Assembly: GCA_903859375.1 (NCBI GenBank)
Contig: CAIOMK010000038.1
Coordinates: 1 to 33,242 of the forward strand
Source: Candidatus Moraniibacteriota bacterium
GTDB taxonomy: Bacteria > Patescibacteriota > Minisyncoccia > Moranbacterales > UBA1568
Reading direction: 5' to 3'
DNA length: 33,242 nucleotides
Part shown: one piece after another, positions 1 to 7,220 of the stretch
How positions within the stretch are numbered: the first letter of the stretch is position 1
Layout: every line of letters begins with the position of its first letter
Made by a program: the position numbers and the translations under genes
The notes under the pieces: model-generated
Databases searched by the model: none
What the model was told of the DNA's origin: nothing
The model's input: only the letters and a program-made list of their open reading frames with translations

Positions 1-399
1 GAGCCAGGCATACGAGTCGGTACCGTCCGCCATGTGGAAGCGGACCGAGACATCCGTATTGACCGAAGCATTCGACCAGTCCGAGAAATCATAGACAGTC
101 CCCGCTGTCACCGGGACGTTGTCGAAATACCATTTCGCGTCGCCGTCCGTATAGGCGGTTACAGTGACCTTCGCGGCATTACCCGTATGTCCGGCGACCG
201 GATACTCGAAGGCGGTCGTGTTGTTCCCCCATAGTCCCTGAGACCAATTTGCAGGGAGACTTCCGTTCGCCGTTTCCAGCGACGGGTTCACGATGAGGTT
301 CGTCGAGGCGGCGTGGGAAGTCCTCGAGGAAACGAGAAACACCGCCGACAGCACCGCCCCACCAAACAACAATCTATTGAAGATAAACGACTTTTTCAT
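1..399 (-). CDS. Secreted protein, partial; paralogue of the neighbouring deacetylase's N-terminal domain
   Basis: This frame is open from an ATG at 399 to the window edge (133 codons) and is missing from the ORF track because its stop lies outside. It begins MKKSFIFNRLLFGGAVLSAV and continues with a typical Sec signal peptide ending near SHA-A. The mature part reads TNLIVNPSLETANGSLPANW, followed by DAKWYFDNVPVT and FSDWS. It matches the first 130 residues of the downstream-coordinate deacetylase (TNLIANPSLETATGKLPTGW, DAKWYFKNVPVT, FSDWS) almost position by position. The shared domain looks like a carbohydrate-binding beta-sandwich (CBM_4_9-like); this is inference from pattern. The gene lies 37 nt after the deacetylase stop in the same direction, so the two are probably co-transcribed tandem duplicates. 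Whether it also carries a NodB domain cannot be seen. Confidence 0.85.
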   Translation of the reverse strand, partial: MKKSFIFNRLLFGGAVLSAVFLVSSRTSHAASTNLIVNPSLETANGSLPANWSQGLWGNNTTAFEYPVAGHTGNAAKVTVTAYTDGDAKWYFDNVPVTAGTVYDFSDWSNASVNTDVSVRFHMADGTDSYAWL

Positions 400-436
400 A
401 CTCTTATTTCTTGCAATAATTATCGGGAAGCGGGAT

Positions 437-1654
437 CTATGGCGTAAGCATCGATATGCCCTGACCGAAAGTCACCGTCTTCATACCCGTCGACTGCACA
501 TAGTTGGCTGTCTGTTGGAGAATCGCAGGATCGTTGCCATATAGGTTATCCGGAATATTCGGCAGTTTTTCCTGACGATGAAGCGTCAAGACGAGCCATG
601 TCTTATCTGCGCGAGCCGTATCGAGCCATCCTTTGATAGTCGAGAACGGGACATCGTTGTTCACGTTCTGACTCAGGATCTTATATGGATTCGACAAGGG
701 CGTATTGTATCCCTCGTCTACCGTACGGGCACCCTTGTATCCCGCCCCTTTCACGAGAGCTATGACCGCGTCGTTGTAGGAACCATACGGGTACATGAAT
801 GAGGTGGCGGTGATGCCGAGACCCAGAAGGTCACTCTTCGATCCCGTAATCTCTGTCTTCGCCTTTGCGGCAGTCATCGTCGTAAGGTCGGGATGCGTCC
901 GCGTGTGCGAGGATATCTCGTGACCGTTCGCAGCCATCGTCTTCACCTGGGCAGCTGTCATGTAGTCAGGATCGGTATACGTCCCGGTCGTGATGATGGC
1001 CTGTGTGCTTTTGATGCCGACTGCATCGAGGATAGGCAGGCCGTTAGTATAGACGCTCTTGTAGCCATCATCGAAGGTGAAAGAGACCATTCCTGCGGCG
1101 AACTTCGGAGCCGATCCGCTATCGATCAGCGAGTAGTCGTCGACTGTCAGCGATCCTTTGGCCGCAATCAGATGAAACACCGTCGCGGAAACGGTTCCGG
1201 ACGGGACGACGAACGAGGCGGAAAACTGCTTCCATGCGTTCGTCCCGGTAACCGTTCCGAGCCCGAGATACTGGTCGCTTCCATCAGACTGATGAAACTG
1301 CGCCACGACTTCCGTGCCGACGTTCGCGGTCGACCAATCCGAGAAAACATAATTATTCCCCGGCGTCACCGGAACGTTCTTGAAATACCATTTCGCGTCA
1401 CCGCTTTTGAACGAGCTCACGGTGACCTTCGCCGCCTTGGCGCCCGTATGACCCGCGACCGGATAGGTGAACGTGGCGGAAATGGTTCCCCATTTGTCCT
1501 GGAGCCATCCGGTCGGCAGTTTCCCTGTGGCCGTTTCCAACGACGGGTTCGCGATGAGGTTCGTACCGGCCGCGAAGGATGTCCCGACTGAAACCACGGC
1601 TGCCAGCACGAATATTATGCCACCAGAGAACAATGTATGTACTAATTTTTTCAT
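437..1654 (-). CDS. Secreted polysaccharide deacetylase (NodB/CE4) with N-terminal carbohydrate-binding-like domain
   Basis: This 405-aa protein has a signal peptide (residues 1-29, hydrophobic core GGIIFVLAAVVSV, cut near FAA). A beta-sandwich-like domain follows at about 31-178, and then a NodB homology domain. NodB motifs are visible: FTFDDGY at 192-198 (catalytic base and metal Asp), SHTRTH at 249-254 (the metal-binding His pair H250/H254), MYPYGSY at 287-293 and LTLHR at 356-360 (His of the last motif). The family removes N-acetyl groups from surface polysaccharides or peptidoglycan outside the cytoplasm. The start at 1654 is supported by the signal peptide and a weak AAGAAAAG upstream. 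It follows the 62-aa two-TM gene by 57 nt and precedes a truncated tandem paralogue. The substrate is not deducible; a cell-surface glycan is likely. Confidence 0.88.
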   Translation of the reverse strand: MKKLVHTLFSGGIIFVLAAVVSVGTSFAAGTNLIANPSLETATGKLPTGWLQDKWGTISATFTYPVAGHTGAKAAKVTVSSFKSGDAKWYFKNVPVTPGNNYVFSDWSTANVGTEVVAQFHQSDGSDQYLGLGTVTGTNAWKQFSASFVVPSGTVSATVFHLIAAKGSLTVDDYSLIDSGSAPKFAAGMVSFTFDDGYKSVYTNGLPILDAVGIKSTQAIITTGTYTDPDYMTAAQVKTMAANGHEISSHTRTHPDLTTMTAAKAKTEITGSKSDLLGLGITATSFMYPYGSYNDAVIALVKGAGYKGARTVDEGYNTPLSNPYKILSQNVNNDVPFSTIKGWLDTARADKTWLVLTLHRQEKLPNIPDNLYGNDPAILQQTANYVQSTGMKTVTFGQGISMLTP

Positions 1655-1711
1655 ATTCTTTTCTTAGGTTGATTAGATACCGTCTCAATCGATTCCACCG
1701 ATACCGCGCCC

Positions 1712-1900
1712 CTATTCATCCGACGACCTCTTCCTCGTCCTGACTCTGTAGAAAGAGTAATTCGCAAGGAAGACGGCAAGGAGAGCTATCGGCCACCAAT
1801 ATATGCCCCTGTAGTATGTGAACCAGAACACGAACGCCGCCACCGTCACACCGATCGGGAAGATACAGGCTCTCCAGAGCGGGAGTTCAACTTTTGCCAT
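1712..1900 (-). CDS. Small two-TM membrane protein overlapping the large surface protein gene
   Basis: The 176-aa line in the ORF track is an over-extended frame. The real gene most likely begins at the ATG at 1900 (MAKVELPLWR), giving 62 aa. It has two hydrophobic segments (about 9-24, and 30-47 containing WWPIALLAVFLANY) and a basic C-terminus (RVRTRKRSSDE), so both ends are probably cytoplasmic. Its start overlaps the last 14 nt of the 964-aa surface-protein gene, an arrangement typical of translational coupling. A role tied to that protein, such as anchoring, export or processing, is therefore plausible but not shown. I do not recognise a family. Confidence 0.6.
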   Translation of the reverse strand: MAKVELPLWRACIFPIGVTVAAFVFWFTYYRGIYWWPIALLAVFLANYSFYRVRTRKRSSDE

Positions 1901-4781
1901 AGTAATTTGTTTTTGGGAAAAACGACCAATTGATGAAGAGATAGTAGGCGATTCCTGAAAAGAGGAGCATCCAGATGGGGAGGATACGATTCGATTCTTC
2001 GACGACACCGAGTACCTGTGGCAAGGGGTCGGACGGAGTCTCAAAGGACAAAGGCATATCGGATGAAACATTCGGGACCTCTGCGGCAGAGGCGATCTCG
2101 CCACCGAGGACCATGAATGCGGCGAGAACACTCTTGGATCGGACATCACCCTGCTCAGACGTTCCGGATGCCCGGGCCGCCGCGCTATATTTGCCACTGT
2201 CCGAACCGGCGGGAATGCTGATGGTATAGGTGATGATCGCACCGGAACCCGCGTCCAGAGTACCTATCGGCCACGAGAACGAGGCGAGTTCGGCGCCGCT
2301 CGGACTCGCTATCCGATCGCTCACGACGACATCCGAAACGGGACTCTTTCCATTATTTTTGACCACGACCTCATACGTCACGCTTTCTCCGTTTCGTATC
2401 GACGATGATGATTCCGTACTCCGTTTCAACAGCAGACTCGTGGCGGTGTCCGTCGGCGCGACATCCGTCGATGCGATCGGCACCATATTCGGTTCCTGAG
2501 CGATGAAGACGGTCGTATCATCGGTTGCGTCATTGTTCTCCTTATGTTTTTCGGTCGTATCCGTTTTTGCGGAAGCTTTCGCGACGAGAACGGAGCCGGA
2601 CGGAATATCACCGACCGATCCGCTTACGTCGAACGAGTACGTTTCGCCGGGTCGGAGTATCGACGGGGTATCAGACGCTCCGGAAAATCCTTGCGGCAAG
2701 TCGAGTGAGAGCTTGACGCCGTCGGCCTTGGCCAGCCCCTTGTTCGTGATGGAGACATGATACGTGATGTCTTCACCCGGTGTAGCGGTATCGTGTCCGT
2801 CATCTATCGCGACCGTGAGATCCGGATAGGCGAATATGAGGTTCCCCCGCCACGTACCGAAGTTGTTGAAAATTCCCATGAGCCAGTTCGACCCTACGAC
2901 ATTCGTGTTCACGAGATTGAAAACACCTGCGTTCGCCGTAGCGTTACCGGTCGATATGGAGGCATTCCCACCGGAGCCCGATACGGTATTCCCTCCGGTA
3001 TTCGCCGTTGCGACGACATTATTCGAAATCGTCGCGGACATGGTGTCGGAAGGAGAAGCAAGTCCCGCACATCCCGCACCGCATGATCCGTCTGCCGACC
3101 CACCGAACGCGAACTGATAGGAATTCCCTATGATCTGATCTCCGTCTATGACCTGTCCGATCCATGTCCCATAGTTATTGAGAAGGAAGAGGAACCATGC
3201 GCTACCCGTGAAATTCGTGTTCGCGATCGTGTTTGAACCGGCGGTCGCCGTCGCGGTTCCGGTCACGATATCACCCGTACCGGTCAATGTATTCCCTCCC
3301 GTATCGGACGTCGCCGAAACCGTATCCGTGATGTTCGTCTGATTGCCGTTCATCGTCACCTGCAATCCGGAAGGGCCGTTGCCGAACGACAACAGTCCCT
3401 CACCGGGCACGATTATATCGCCCGTCCATTCACCGAAGTTGTTCACGACCGCAAGCAACGATCCCGAACCCACAAGATTGAGATTCACGAGATTCACAGC
3501 CGCAGCCAGTGCGGCGGCAGTCCCGGTCAGTACGGATGCGTCTCCGGTGGCGTCCGTCGTTACAATATTGGCTCCCGTGTCGGCCGTAGCCGTGACGGTA
3601 TTTGCAACGGACGCGGTCATGTCGGTCGTGACAGGAGGTGCGACACAGGTTCCGACCGAAGGATCAGGAGCCAGGCACGATGTTCCGGCGACTCCAAGGA
3701 AGCCTGTCAGCAGATTCACGTCACCGGTCGTCTGACCGGTCAGGTTCGTCACATCCTTGGTCACGTTGCCGACGATATTCGTATTCAGATCGGTCACGAC
3801 TCCGGCAGTCGAAGATGCGACGCCGGTCACGACGGTCGACGGGGTCGCCACAGCCGTGTCGGGCGGTGACGTCTCTTGGATCGTGCATACCGGACCACTC
3901 ACGGCGTCTGTCATCAATGACGGTTCTGCGCCGGTCGGGACCACGTCGGAAAAAACGGTGTTCTTTCCGGTTATGGTATTCGCACTCACTGTCGTCACGA
4001 TACCGGTCACGTCGGTGGTCGATGACGCCGGAGTATTTTCTTTCGGTGCATTCGCGACCGAGGTATCGACGACCGGAAACGATGAGGCATCTATCACATC
4101 ACCTACAGTGGATGAGATCGGCGTGGACTCCGGCTGTGTCGTGTTGTCGGAATCGCTATCCGCCGATGGCGCATGGTCAGTATCGATCGGATCGCTTCCT
4201 TTCGTTCCAGAATCAGAACCCGTGTCTGATGAACCGGACGTCTGATCAGTCGTATCGGCAGGCGTCGTTCCTGCGGACTCGGCAGTACCTGGGTCTGCGG
4301 GCGTAACACCGACACCGCTCGGCGTGTCCGTATTGTTCACTTCCTCCGTTCCTTCGGGTGCGTGCGCGCCGGTATCGGCAGAGGTTCCGCCGTCGCCTTG
4401 TTGATTGTCCGTACCCGTCACGTTCGCTGTTGAAACCACGTCCTTCGTCTTGGTGTCATCAGCACTCGCGATGTTTTGTTGCGGTGATGTCTCCTCTGCG
4501 TCCGGCTTCGCATCTTCTTTCTTCACGGATTCGGTAGTCTGTTCGGGTTTCGGTATCGTTTTCGGCGTCTCAACCGGTTCGTCCACAGTGTTCTCAGGCG
4601 GATTTTCTTTCGGCGATTCGGCTTCGGCCGGAGGAGGATCGCCTGATACCGTTTCCGCCGATGCGAATAACGGGACGAACTGGAAACCCACCATGGAGAA
4701 GGCAAGCACCGACGCCAAAAAACGTTCGGGTAACGTATGTTTCCCGTTTCTTTTCCAAATAATGAAAATTCGTTCATTCAT
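1887..4781 (-). CDS. Large secreted, membrane-anchored surface protein with three TGGN modules and two DUF11/CARDB-like domains
   Basis: The protein is 964 aa. Residues 1-42 form a signal peptide (FLASVLAFSMVGFQFVPLFA-SA). Residues 45-260 are an acidic, Pro/Glu/Thr/Ser/Asp-rich low-complexity spacer. Three repeats of about 60 residues follow at roughly 395-456, 487-545 and 588-650, each of the form TGGNTvsGsG..TGnAtA...N.vNtNvvGs......NNfGtW.G. Two Ig-like DUF11/CARDB-type domains come next at about 653-760 (TPGEDITYHVSITNKG) and 780-890 (NGESVTYEVVVKNNGK). A single TM (ILPIWMLLFSGIAYYLFINW, 933-952) and a short tail close the protein. LPQVLG sits at 920-925, just before the TM. The layout of stalk, repeats, Ig-like domains and anchor is that of a cell-surface adhesin or fibre. 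The function of the repeats is unknown. The gene follows the 185-aa gene by 65 nt. Confidence 0.8.
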   Translation of the reverse strand: MNERIFIIWKRNGKHTLPERFLASVLAFSMVGFQFVPLFASAETVSGDPPPAEAESPKENPPENTVDEPVETPKTIPKPEQTTESVKKEDAKPDAEETSPQQNIASADDTKTKDVVSTANVTGTDNQQGDGGTSADTGAHAPEGTEEVNNTDTPSGVGVTPADPGTAESAGTTPADTTDQTSGSSDTGSDSGTKGSDPIDTDHAPSADSDSDNTTQPESTPISSTVGDVIDASSFPVVDTSVANAPKENTPASSTTDVTGIVTTVSANTITGKNTVFSDVVPTGAEPSLMTDAVSGPVCTIQETSPPDTAVATPSTVVTGVASSTAGVVTDLNTNIVGNVTKDVTNLTGQTTGDVNLLTGFLGVAGTSCLAPDPSVGTCVAPPVTTDMTASVANTVTATADTGANIVTTDATGDASVLTGTAAALAAAVNLVNLNLVGSGSLLAVVNNFGEWTGDIIVPGEGLLSFGNGPSGLQVTMNGNQTNITDTVSATSDTGGNTLTGTGDIVTGTATATAGSNTIANTNFTGSAWFLFLLNNYGTWIGQVIDGDQIIGNSYQFAFGGSADGSCGAGCAGLASPSDTMSATISNNVVATANTGGNTVSGSGGNASISTGNATANAGVFNLVNTNVVGSNWLMGIFNNFGTWRGNLIFAYPDLTVAIDDGHDTATPGEDITYHVSITNKGLAKADGVKLSLDLPQGFSGASDTPSILRPGETYSFDVSGSVGDIPSGSVLVAKASAKTDTTEKHKENNDATDDTTVFIAQEPNMVPIASTDVAPTDTATSLLLKRSTESSSSIRNGESVTYEVVVKNNGKSPVSDVVVSDRIASPSGAELASFSWPIGTLDAGSGAIITYTISIPAGSDSGKYSAAARASGTSEQGDVRSKSVLAAFMVLGGEIASAAEVPNVSSDMPLSFETPSDPLPQVLGVVEESNRILPIWMLLFSGIAYYLFINWSFFPKTNYYGKS

Positions 4782-4846
4782 AACGGTCTTCTTAATCAGG
4801 ACGTGACACCAGTTTCTGACGTGTGTTCAGCGCCGACCGCCGACGA

Positions 4847-5404
4847 TCATGATTTCCCTGCCAGTTTTTCGAAAAAATTCTTCACACCGTCCCACCATGT
4901 TCCCACCGCCGAACGTTGATCTTTGGACTCGGCCTGTTTCGCTTCATCGACCCGAGGTGTCGGAGTATCGCCCGCCGATGCCGATGCCGAATCGGACACC
5001 GATGAGACGACGGCCTCCGAATCTTCGGGATTCACGTGTATATCGACGTTCGCAACGGCGTCGCCGTCATCGGATTGCTTGGAAACGTGGACATCTTCCC
5101 CTGTCGAAGATCCTTTCACTTCCGCTTTCTTGCCATTCGCTTCGGACGAGGCGGTCCCTTCGATGGACACGTTCTTATCGGAAACCCACGCCTTCGATGA
5201 GCTCGTTGCGGTCGCGATGCCGGTGACCACGTTTCCACCGGTATTCCCGCCCGTATCGGCCGATGACGAGACAGATGAAGTCACCGAGGTCACTCCGGCA
5301 ATCGTCCGCCCACTTCCACTAACACGCGCCATAATAATTGGCTGCATGATGAATGGAATCGAGAGGATGGCTACCCGTATCGGCATTGTCTTCATCTTTT
5401 TCAT
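4847..5404 (-). CDS. Secreted low-complexity protein with one TGGN module
   Basis: I start this gene at the ATG at 5404 (MKKMKTMPIRVAILSI, 185 aa), because it gives a basic-hydrophobic leader; the longer GTG start at 5437 only adds a polar stretch. Residues 1-30 look like an export signal or N-terminal anchor. Residues 49-80 hold the module ADTGGNTGGNVVTGIATATS, also found in the 964-aa and 164-aa neighbours. The middle is Ser/Ala/Asp-rich, with alternating val-x patterns (AVANVDIHV) suggesting short beta strands. The C-terminus is an amphipathic helix, TWWDGVKNFFEKLAGK. There is no recognisable enzyme motif. Its position directly before the large surface-protein gene suggests the products act together, for example as a minor surface subunit; this is inference. 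Confidence 0.65.
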   Translation of the reverse strand: MKKMKTMPIRVAILSIPFIMQPIIMARVSGSGRTIAGVTSVTSSVSSSADTGGNTGGNVVTGIATATSSSKAWVSDKNVSIEGTASSEANGKKAEVKGSSTGEDVHVSKQSDDGDAVANVDIHVNPEDSEAVVSSVSDSASASAGDTPTPRVDEAKQAESKDQRSAVGTWWDGVKNFFEKLAGKS

Positions 5405-5594
5405 AAGAGTGTATCGATAAATCTCGTACACCGTCACACGACACTTTCGGTTAGAGGACTACCGTTGCAATCACATACTTTTACTTTCTCTCTTCGATAC
5501 CGACCAGTCATTCTTTCGGGTCGCCCGGGAAAGCGGCGCTTTTCGCGCGATAGCATCCGCTTCCCGTCGCCCCTTATGTCGAAAGATGCGTCCG

Positions 5595-6089
5595 CTATTT
5601 GATCCGAGTGATGCTGACGCCGTTTACGGTGATTGACTGTGCCGTTGACGTTGCCGCGCCTGTCGCGATGATTCCGGATCCGGAAACAGTCTGACTATTG
5701 CGGTGATTGGTCTGAACCGGTGCAGTGATCTTGTTGTTGCCTGTCGTGGCAGACGAAGCCGTCATGGTTGCGGTACGATTGGTACCGTTTCCGTTGTCGA
5801 CAGTCGTCTTGCCCGTGGCTCCGTTTATCATTGTCACGTTCGCGTTCGCGACCGTGATGGAACTGGCTGTCGAAGTGGCGTCACCGGTATAAATCGATCC
5901 GCTTCCGTTGACAGTGTTCCCGCCCGTGCTGCTCGACGATGTCGTCGTGCTGTACGTCGTATTACCGCCGTTCCAATTGGTCACAGTCGTTCCGGACTGA
6001 GACGAATTGTTATAGCTGTGTGCCGATGCCGATGCCGCTACCGCGAAAGCGAGTGCGAACGCCGGAGCGAGCATGAGAATTTTTTTCAT
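5595..6089 (-). CDS. Small secreted Ser/Thr/Asn-rich protein with two TGGN modules
   Basis: The ORF track starts too early. The ATG at 6089 has a strong Shine-Dalgarno (AAGGAAGGTG) and a clean signal peptide, MKKILMLAPAFALAFAVAAS, cleaved near ASA-H. That gives 164 aa. The mature protein is almost free of charge and rich in Ser, Thr, Asn and Gly. Two modules are visible: STGGNTVNGSGSIYTGDATS at 54-73 followed by ANANV, and a second at about 114-157 with SQTVSGSGIIATGAATSTAQ. Composition and periodicity resemble self-assembling extracellular beta-fold proteins, but this is not a curlin repeat and I do not recognise a family. It is the first gene of the surface cluster, and a perfect TATAAT lies about 58 nt upstream. 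Confidence 0.78.
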   Translation of the reverse strand: MKKILMLAPAFALAFAVAASASAHSYNNSSQSGTTVTNWNGGNTTYSTTTSSSSTGGNTVNGSGSIYTGDATSTASSITVANANVTMINGATGKTTVDNGNGTNRTATMTASSATTGNNKITAPVQTNHRNSQTVSGSGIIATGAATSTAQSITVNGVSITRIK

Positions 6090-6146
6090 AGTGTATTCAC
6101 CTTCCTTTCCAGTTTTTTCCACAGCGCCGCGCGCGCCTTGGAACGA

Positions 6147-6152
6147 ATTATA
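6147..6152 (-). promoter_or_regulatory. Candidate -10 box for the 164-aa secreted protein gene
   Basis: A perfect TATAAT is read on the minus strand, giving a predicted leader of about 50 nt before the ATG at 6089. No good -35 element sits 16-18 nt upstream, so an activator or a non-canonical -35 would be needed. It would drive the whole surface cluster leftward. Confidence 0.35.
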
Positions 6153-6219
6153 GGGGAGAATCATTCGGACCACTTTCACCCTCCGATCCGGATGGTTATC
6201 CCATCGACCTTTCGGCTTC

Positions 6220-6738
6220 TCAAAAGCCGCCGAGAATCCGACAGTGAGCGTCTGTCGAACTCTCGGAGACCTTCGCTTCGCCTGATGGAAAGCCCGCGAG
6301 AATCAGGCAGGCAGAACCTGCCAAACTCTCTCCGACCTTCCTTCCGACCATGCGCGTCAAACACCGCGTCGCGCGTCGAACCACGGCCCCGACGTGGGAA
6401 ACCGTCCGCGACCACACCCGATTATTTTCAAATGACATCGACTCCGAACCATATTCCGACCGCCCTCTCCAGCCGGAGAAAACACCTCGTACACCGCAAA
6501 CCGGATCATTCTCACGAAACAATCGTTTCCTTTTTCCCTCAATAGCGGTTATGTTTTCGACAAACCTTTCGGTCCTATCGAAAAGCTGACTGAGATCGGA
6601 CAGGAATCCTGTCAAACGCTTGTCGGCTTTCCGCCGTGCCATTGATTTCGTATGCCGTGCCATACTCGTCGATGTCCGTACCCCCGTAGAGATCACACGC
6701 TCTCGTGCCAGATCGCTACTTGAAACGGCCATTGCCAT
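6220..6738 (-). CDS. Doubtful 172-aa ORF spanning the hairpin repeats
   Basis: The ATG at 6738 has a plausible ribosome binding site (GGAG, 7-nt spacing). The first about 80 codons give a basic, helix-prone sequence (MARRKADKRLTGFLSDLSQL, then DRTERFVENITAIEGKRKR). The second half looks like random translation. The frame crosses three of the four nested palindromes described separately, and all three are read in the same frame. It could be a real small basic protein degraded at its 3' end, or chance. I see no family match, no signal peptide and no neighbour that argues for function. Confidence 0.22.
   Translation of the reverse strand: MAMAVSSSDLARERVISTGVRTSTSMARHTKSMARRKADKRLTGFLSDLSQLFDRTERFVENITAIEGKRKRLFRENDPVCGVRGVFSGWRGRSEYGSESMSFENNRVWSRTVSHVGAVVRRATRCLTRMVGRKVGESLAGSACLILAGFPSGEAKVSESSTDAHCRILGGF
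6222..6275. repeat. Nested-palindrome hairpin, copy 1
   Basis: The outer arms are CCGAGA (6230-6235) and TCTCGG (6261-6266). The inner arms are CGACAG (6239-6244) and CTGTCG (6252-6257). The element is flanked by AAAGCC on the left and GACCTTCG on the right, as in the other copies. Confidence 0.6.
6289..6341. repeat. Nested-palindrome hairpin, copy 2
   Basis: The inner arms are GGCAGG (6306-6311) and CCTGCC (6317-6322). The outer arms are degenerate (GCGAGA against TCTCTCC). It starts 67 nt after copy 1. The inner-arm bases differ from copy 1 but stay complementary. Confidence 0.55.
6579..6632. repeat. Nested-palindrome hairpin, copy 3
   Basis: The inner arms are GACAGG and CCTGTC (6599-6613, loop AAT). 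The outer arms are AGCTGAC and GTCGGCT. The minus-strand 3' side reads CAGCTTTTCG, matching the U-rich ends of the other copies. Confidence 0.55.
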
Positions 6739-6776
6739 TACTTTTCTCCGCCACCGTCCCGCCTCTTTTTCGGCTC

Positions 6777-6831
6777 CAAAAAACCGACGAGAGCCTTACA
6801 GTGAAACTGTAAAAATCTCGTCGGCCTTCCC
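6777..6831 (-). repeat. Nested-palindrome hairpin, copy 4, terminator-like on the minus strand
   Basis: The outer arms are a perfect 9 bp, CCGACGAGA (6784-6792) and TCTCGTCGG (6816-6824). The inner arms are a perfect 7 bp, TTACAGT (6796-6802) and ACTGTAA (6806-6812). On the minus strand the outer stem runs straight into TTTTTT, so this copy could act as an intrinsic terminator for a transcript coming from about 6970. Confidence 0.6.
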
Positions 6832-7162
6832 CGCCTGGGTATGCTCCTCAAATGATGTCGTGTACTTGTTCATATTCGTGTTCATACCCGCAGAGGTTAC
6901 AAGCTCAGATGCTCGAATCGCTTATCGGAAACGCTCACTCCTTATCCCTTCACCGCACTCACTGACTGATCCTTAAAGATTGTACACAAAAATTGAGTAA
7001 AAAACAAGAACTTGTCAAGAGTATTCTTTTTCGCGATCATGACAAGACGCAAACTTTCCCTTTCATACGGTACTTTATACGGATAAGAAAAATATTTCCG
7101 TCGATTTTTTCCTACCGAAGCGATGCCGATGAAAATACATTCGGGCTATTTTCGAACTCTAT
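6832..7162. other. Gene-poor spacer with a possible minus-strand promoter
   Basis: No convincing gene lies here. On the minus strand TTGTTT (7002-7007), a 17-nt spacer and TACAAT (6979-6984) form a weak promoter; it would make an RNA of about 195 nt ending at hairpin copy 4. A perfect palindrome ACAAGAACTTGT lies immediately upstream at about 7004-7015 and overlaps the -35. Within that RNA a 29-codon frame (MNTNMNKYTTSFEEHTQAGK, then to a TAA inside the hairpin) is open, but nothing further supports it. Confidence 0.3.
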
Positions 7163-7194
7163 AAAAAAATAAGGCGGAAAATAGTTCCCCGCCT
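7163..7194 (-). terminator. Intrinsic terminator after the 68-aa gene
   Basis: On the minus strand AGGCGG, an 11-nt loop and CCGCCT are followed by TATTTTTTT. It lies 26 nt past the stop of the 68-aa two-TM gene. Confidence 0.75.
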
Positions 7195-7220
7195 CATCAT
7201 GATGTGCTGCATGGATCGGA

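Noticed and set aside
893-1591. 232-aa plus-strand ORF
   Set aside because: It lies entirely opposite the deacetylase, whose catalytic motifs are clear. It is Arg/His-rich shadow translation.
3343-4245. Plus-strand ORFs opposite the large surface protein (130 to 222 aa)
   Set aside because: They are antisense shadows of a repetitive Thr/Ser/Val-rich gene; the minus frame has a signal peptide, repeats and a TM.
5526-5566. Large hairpin CGGGAAAGCGG/CCGCTTCCCG after the 164-aa gene as a terminator
   Set aside because: The stem is strong (one bulge), but no T-run follows on the minus strand, so I could not call an intrinsic terminator. It may be a processing or attenuation hairpin.
6222-6831. 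Integron attC sites or a CRISPR array
   Set aside because: The elements are irregularly spaced, have no RYYYAAC/GTTRRRY core sites and no integrase or cas genes nearby. The repeats are palindromes with variable inner arms, not constant repeats with unique spacers.
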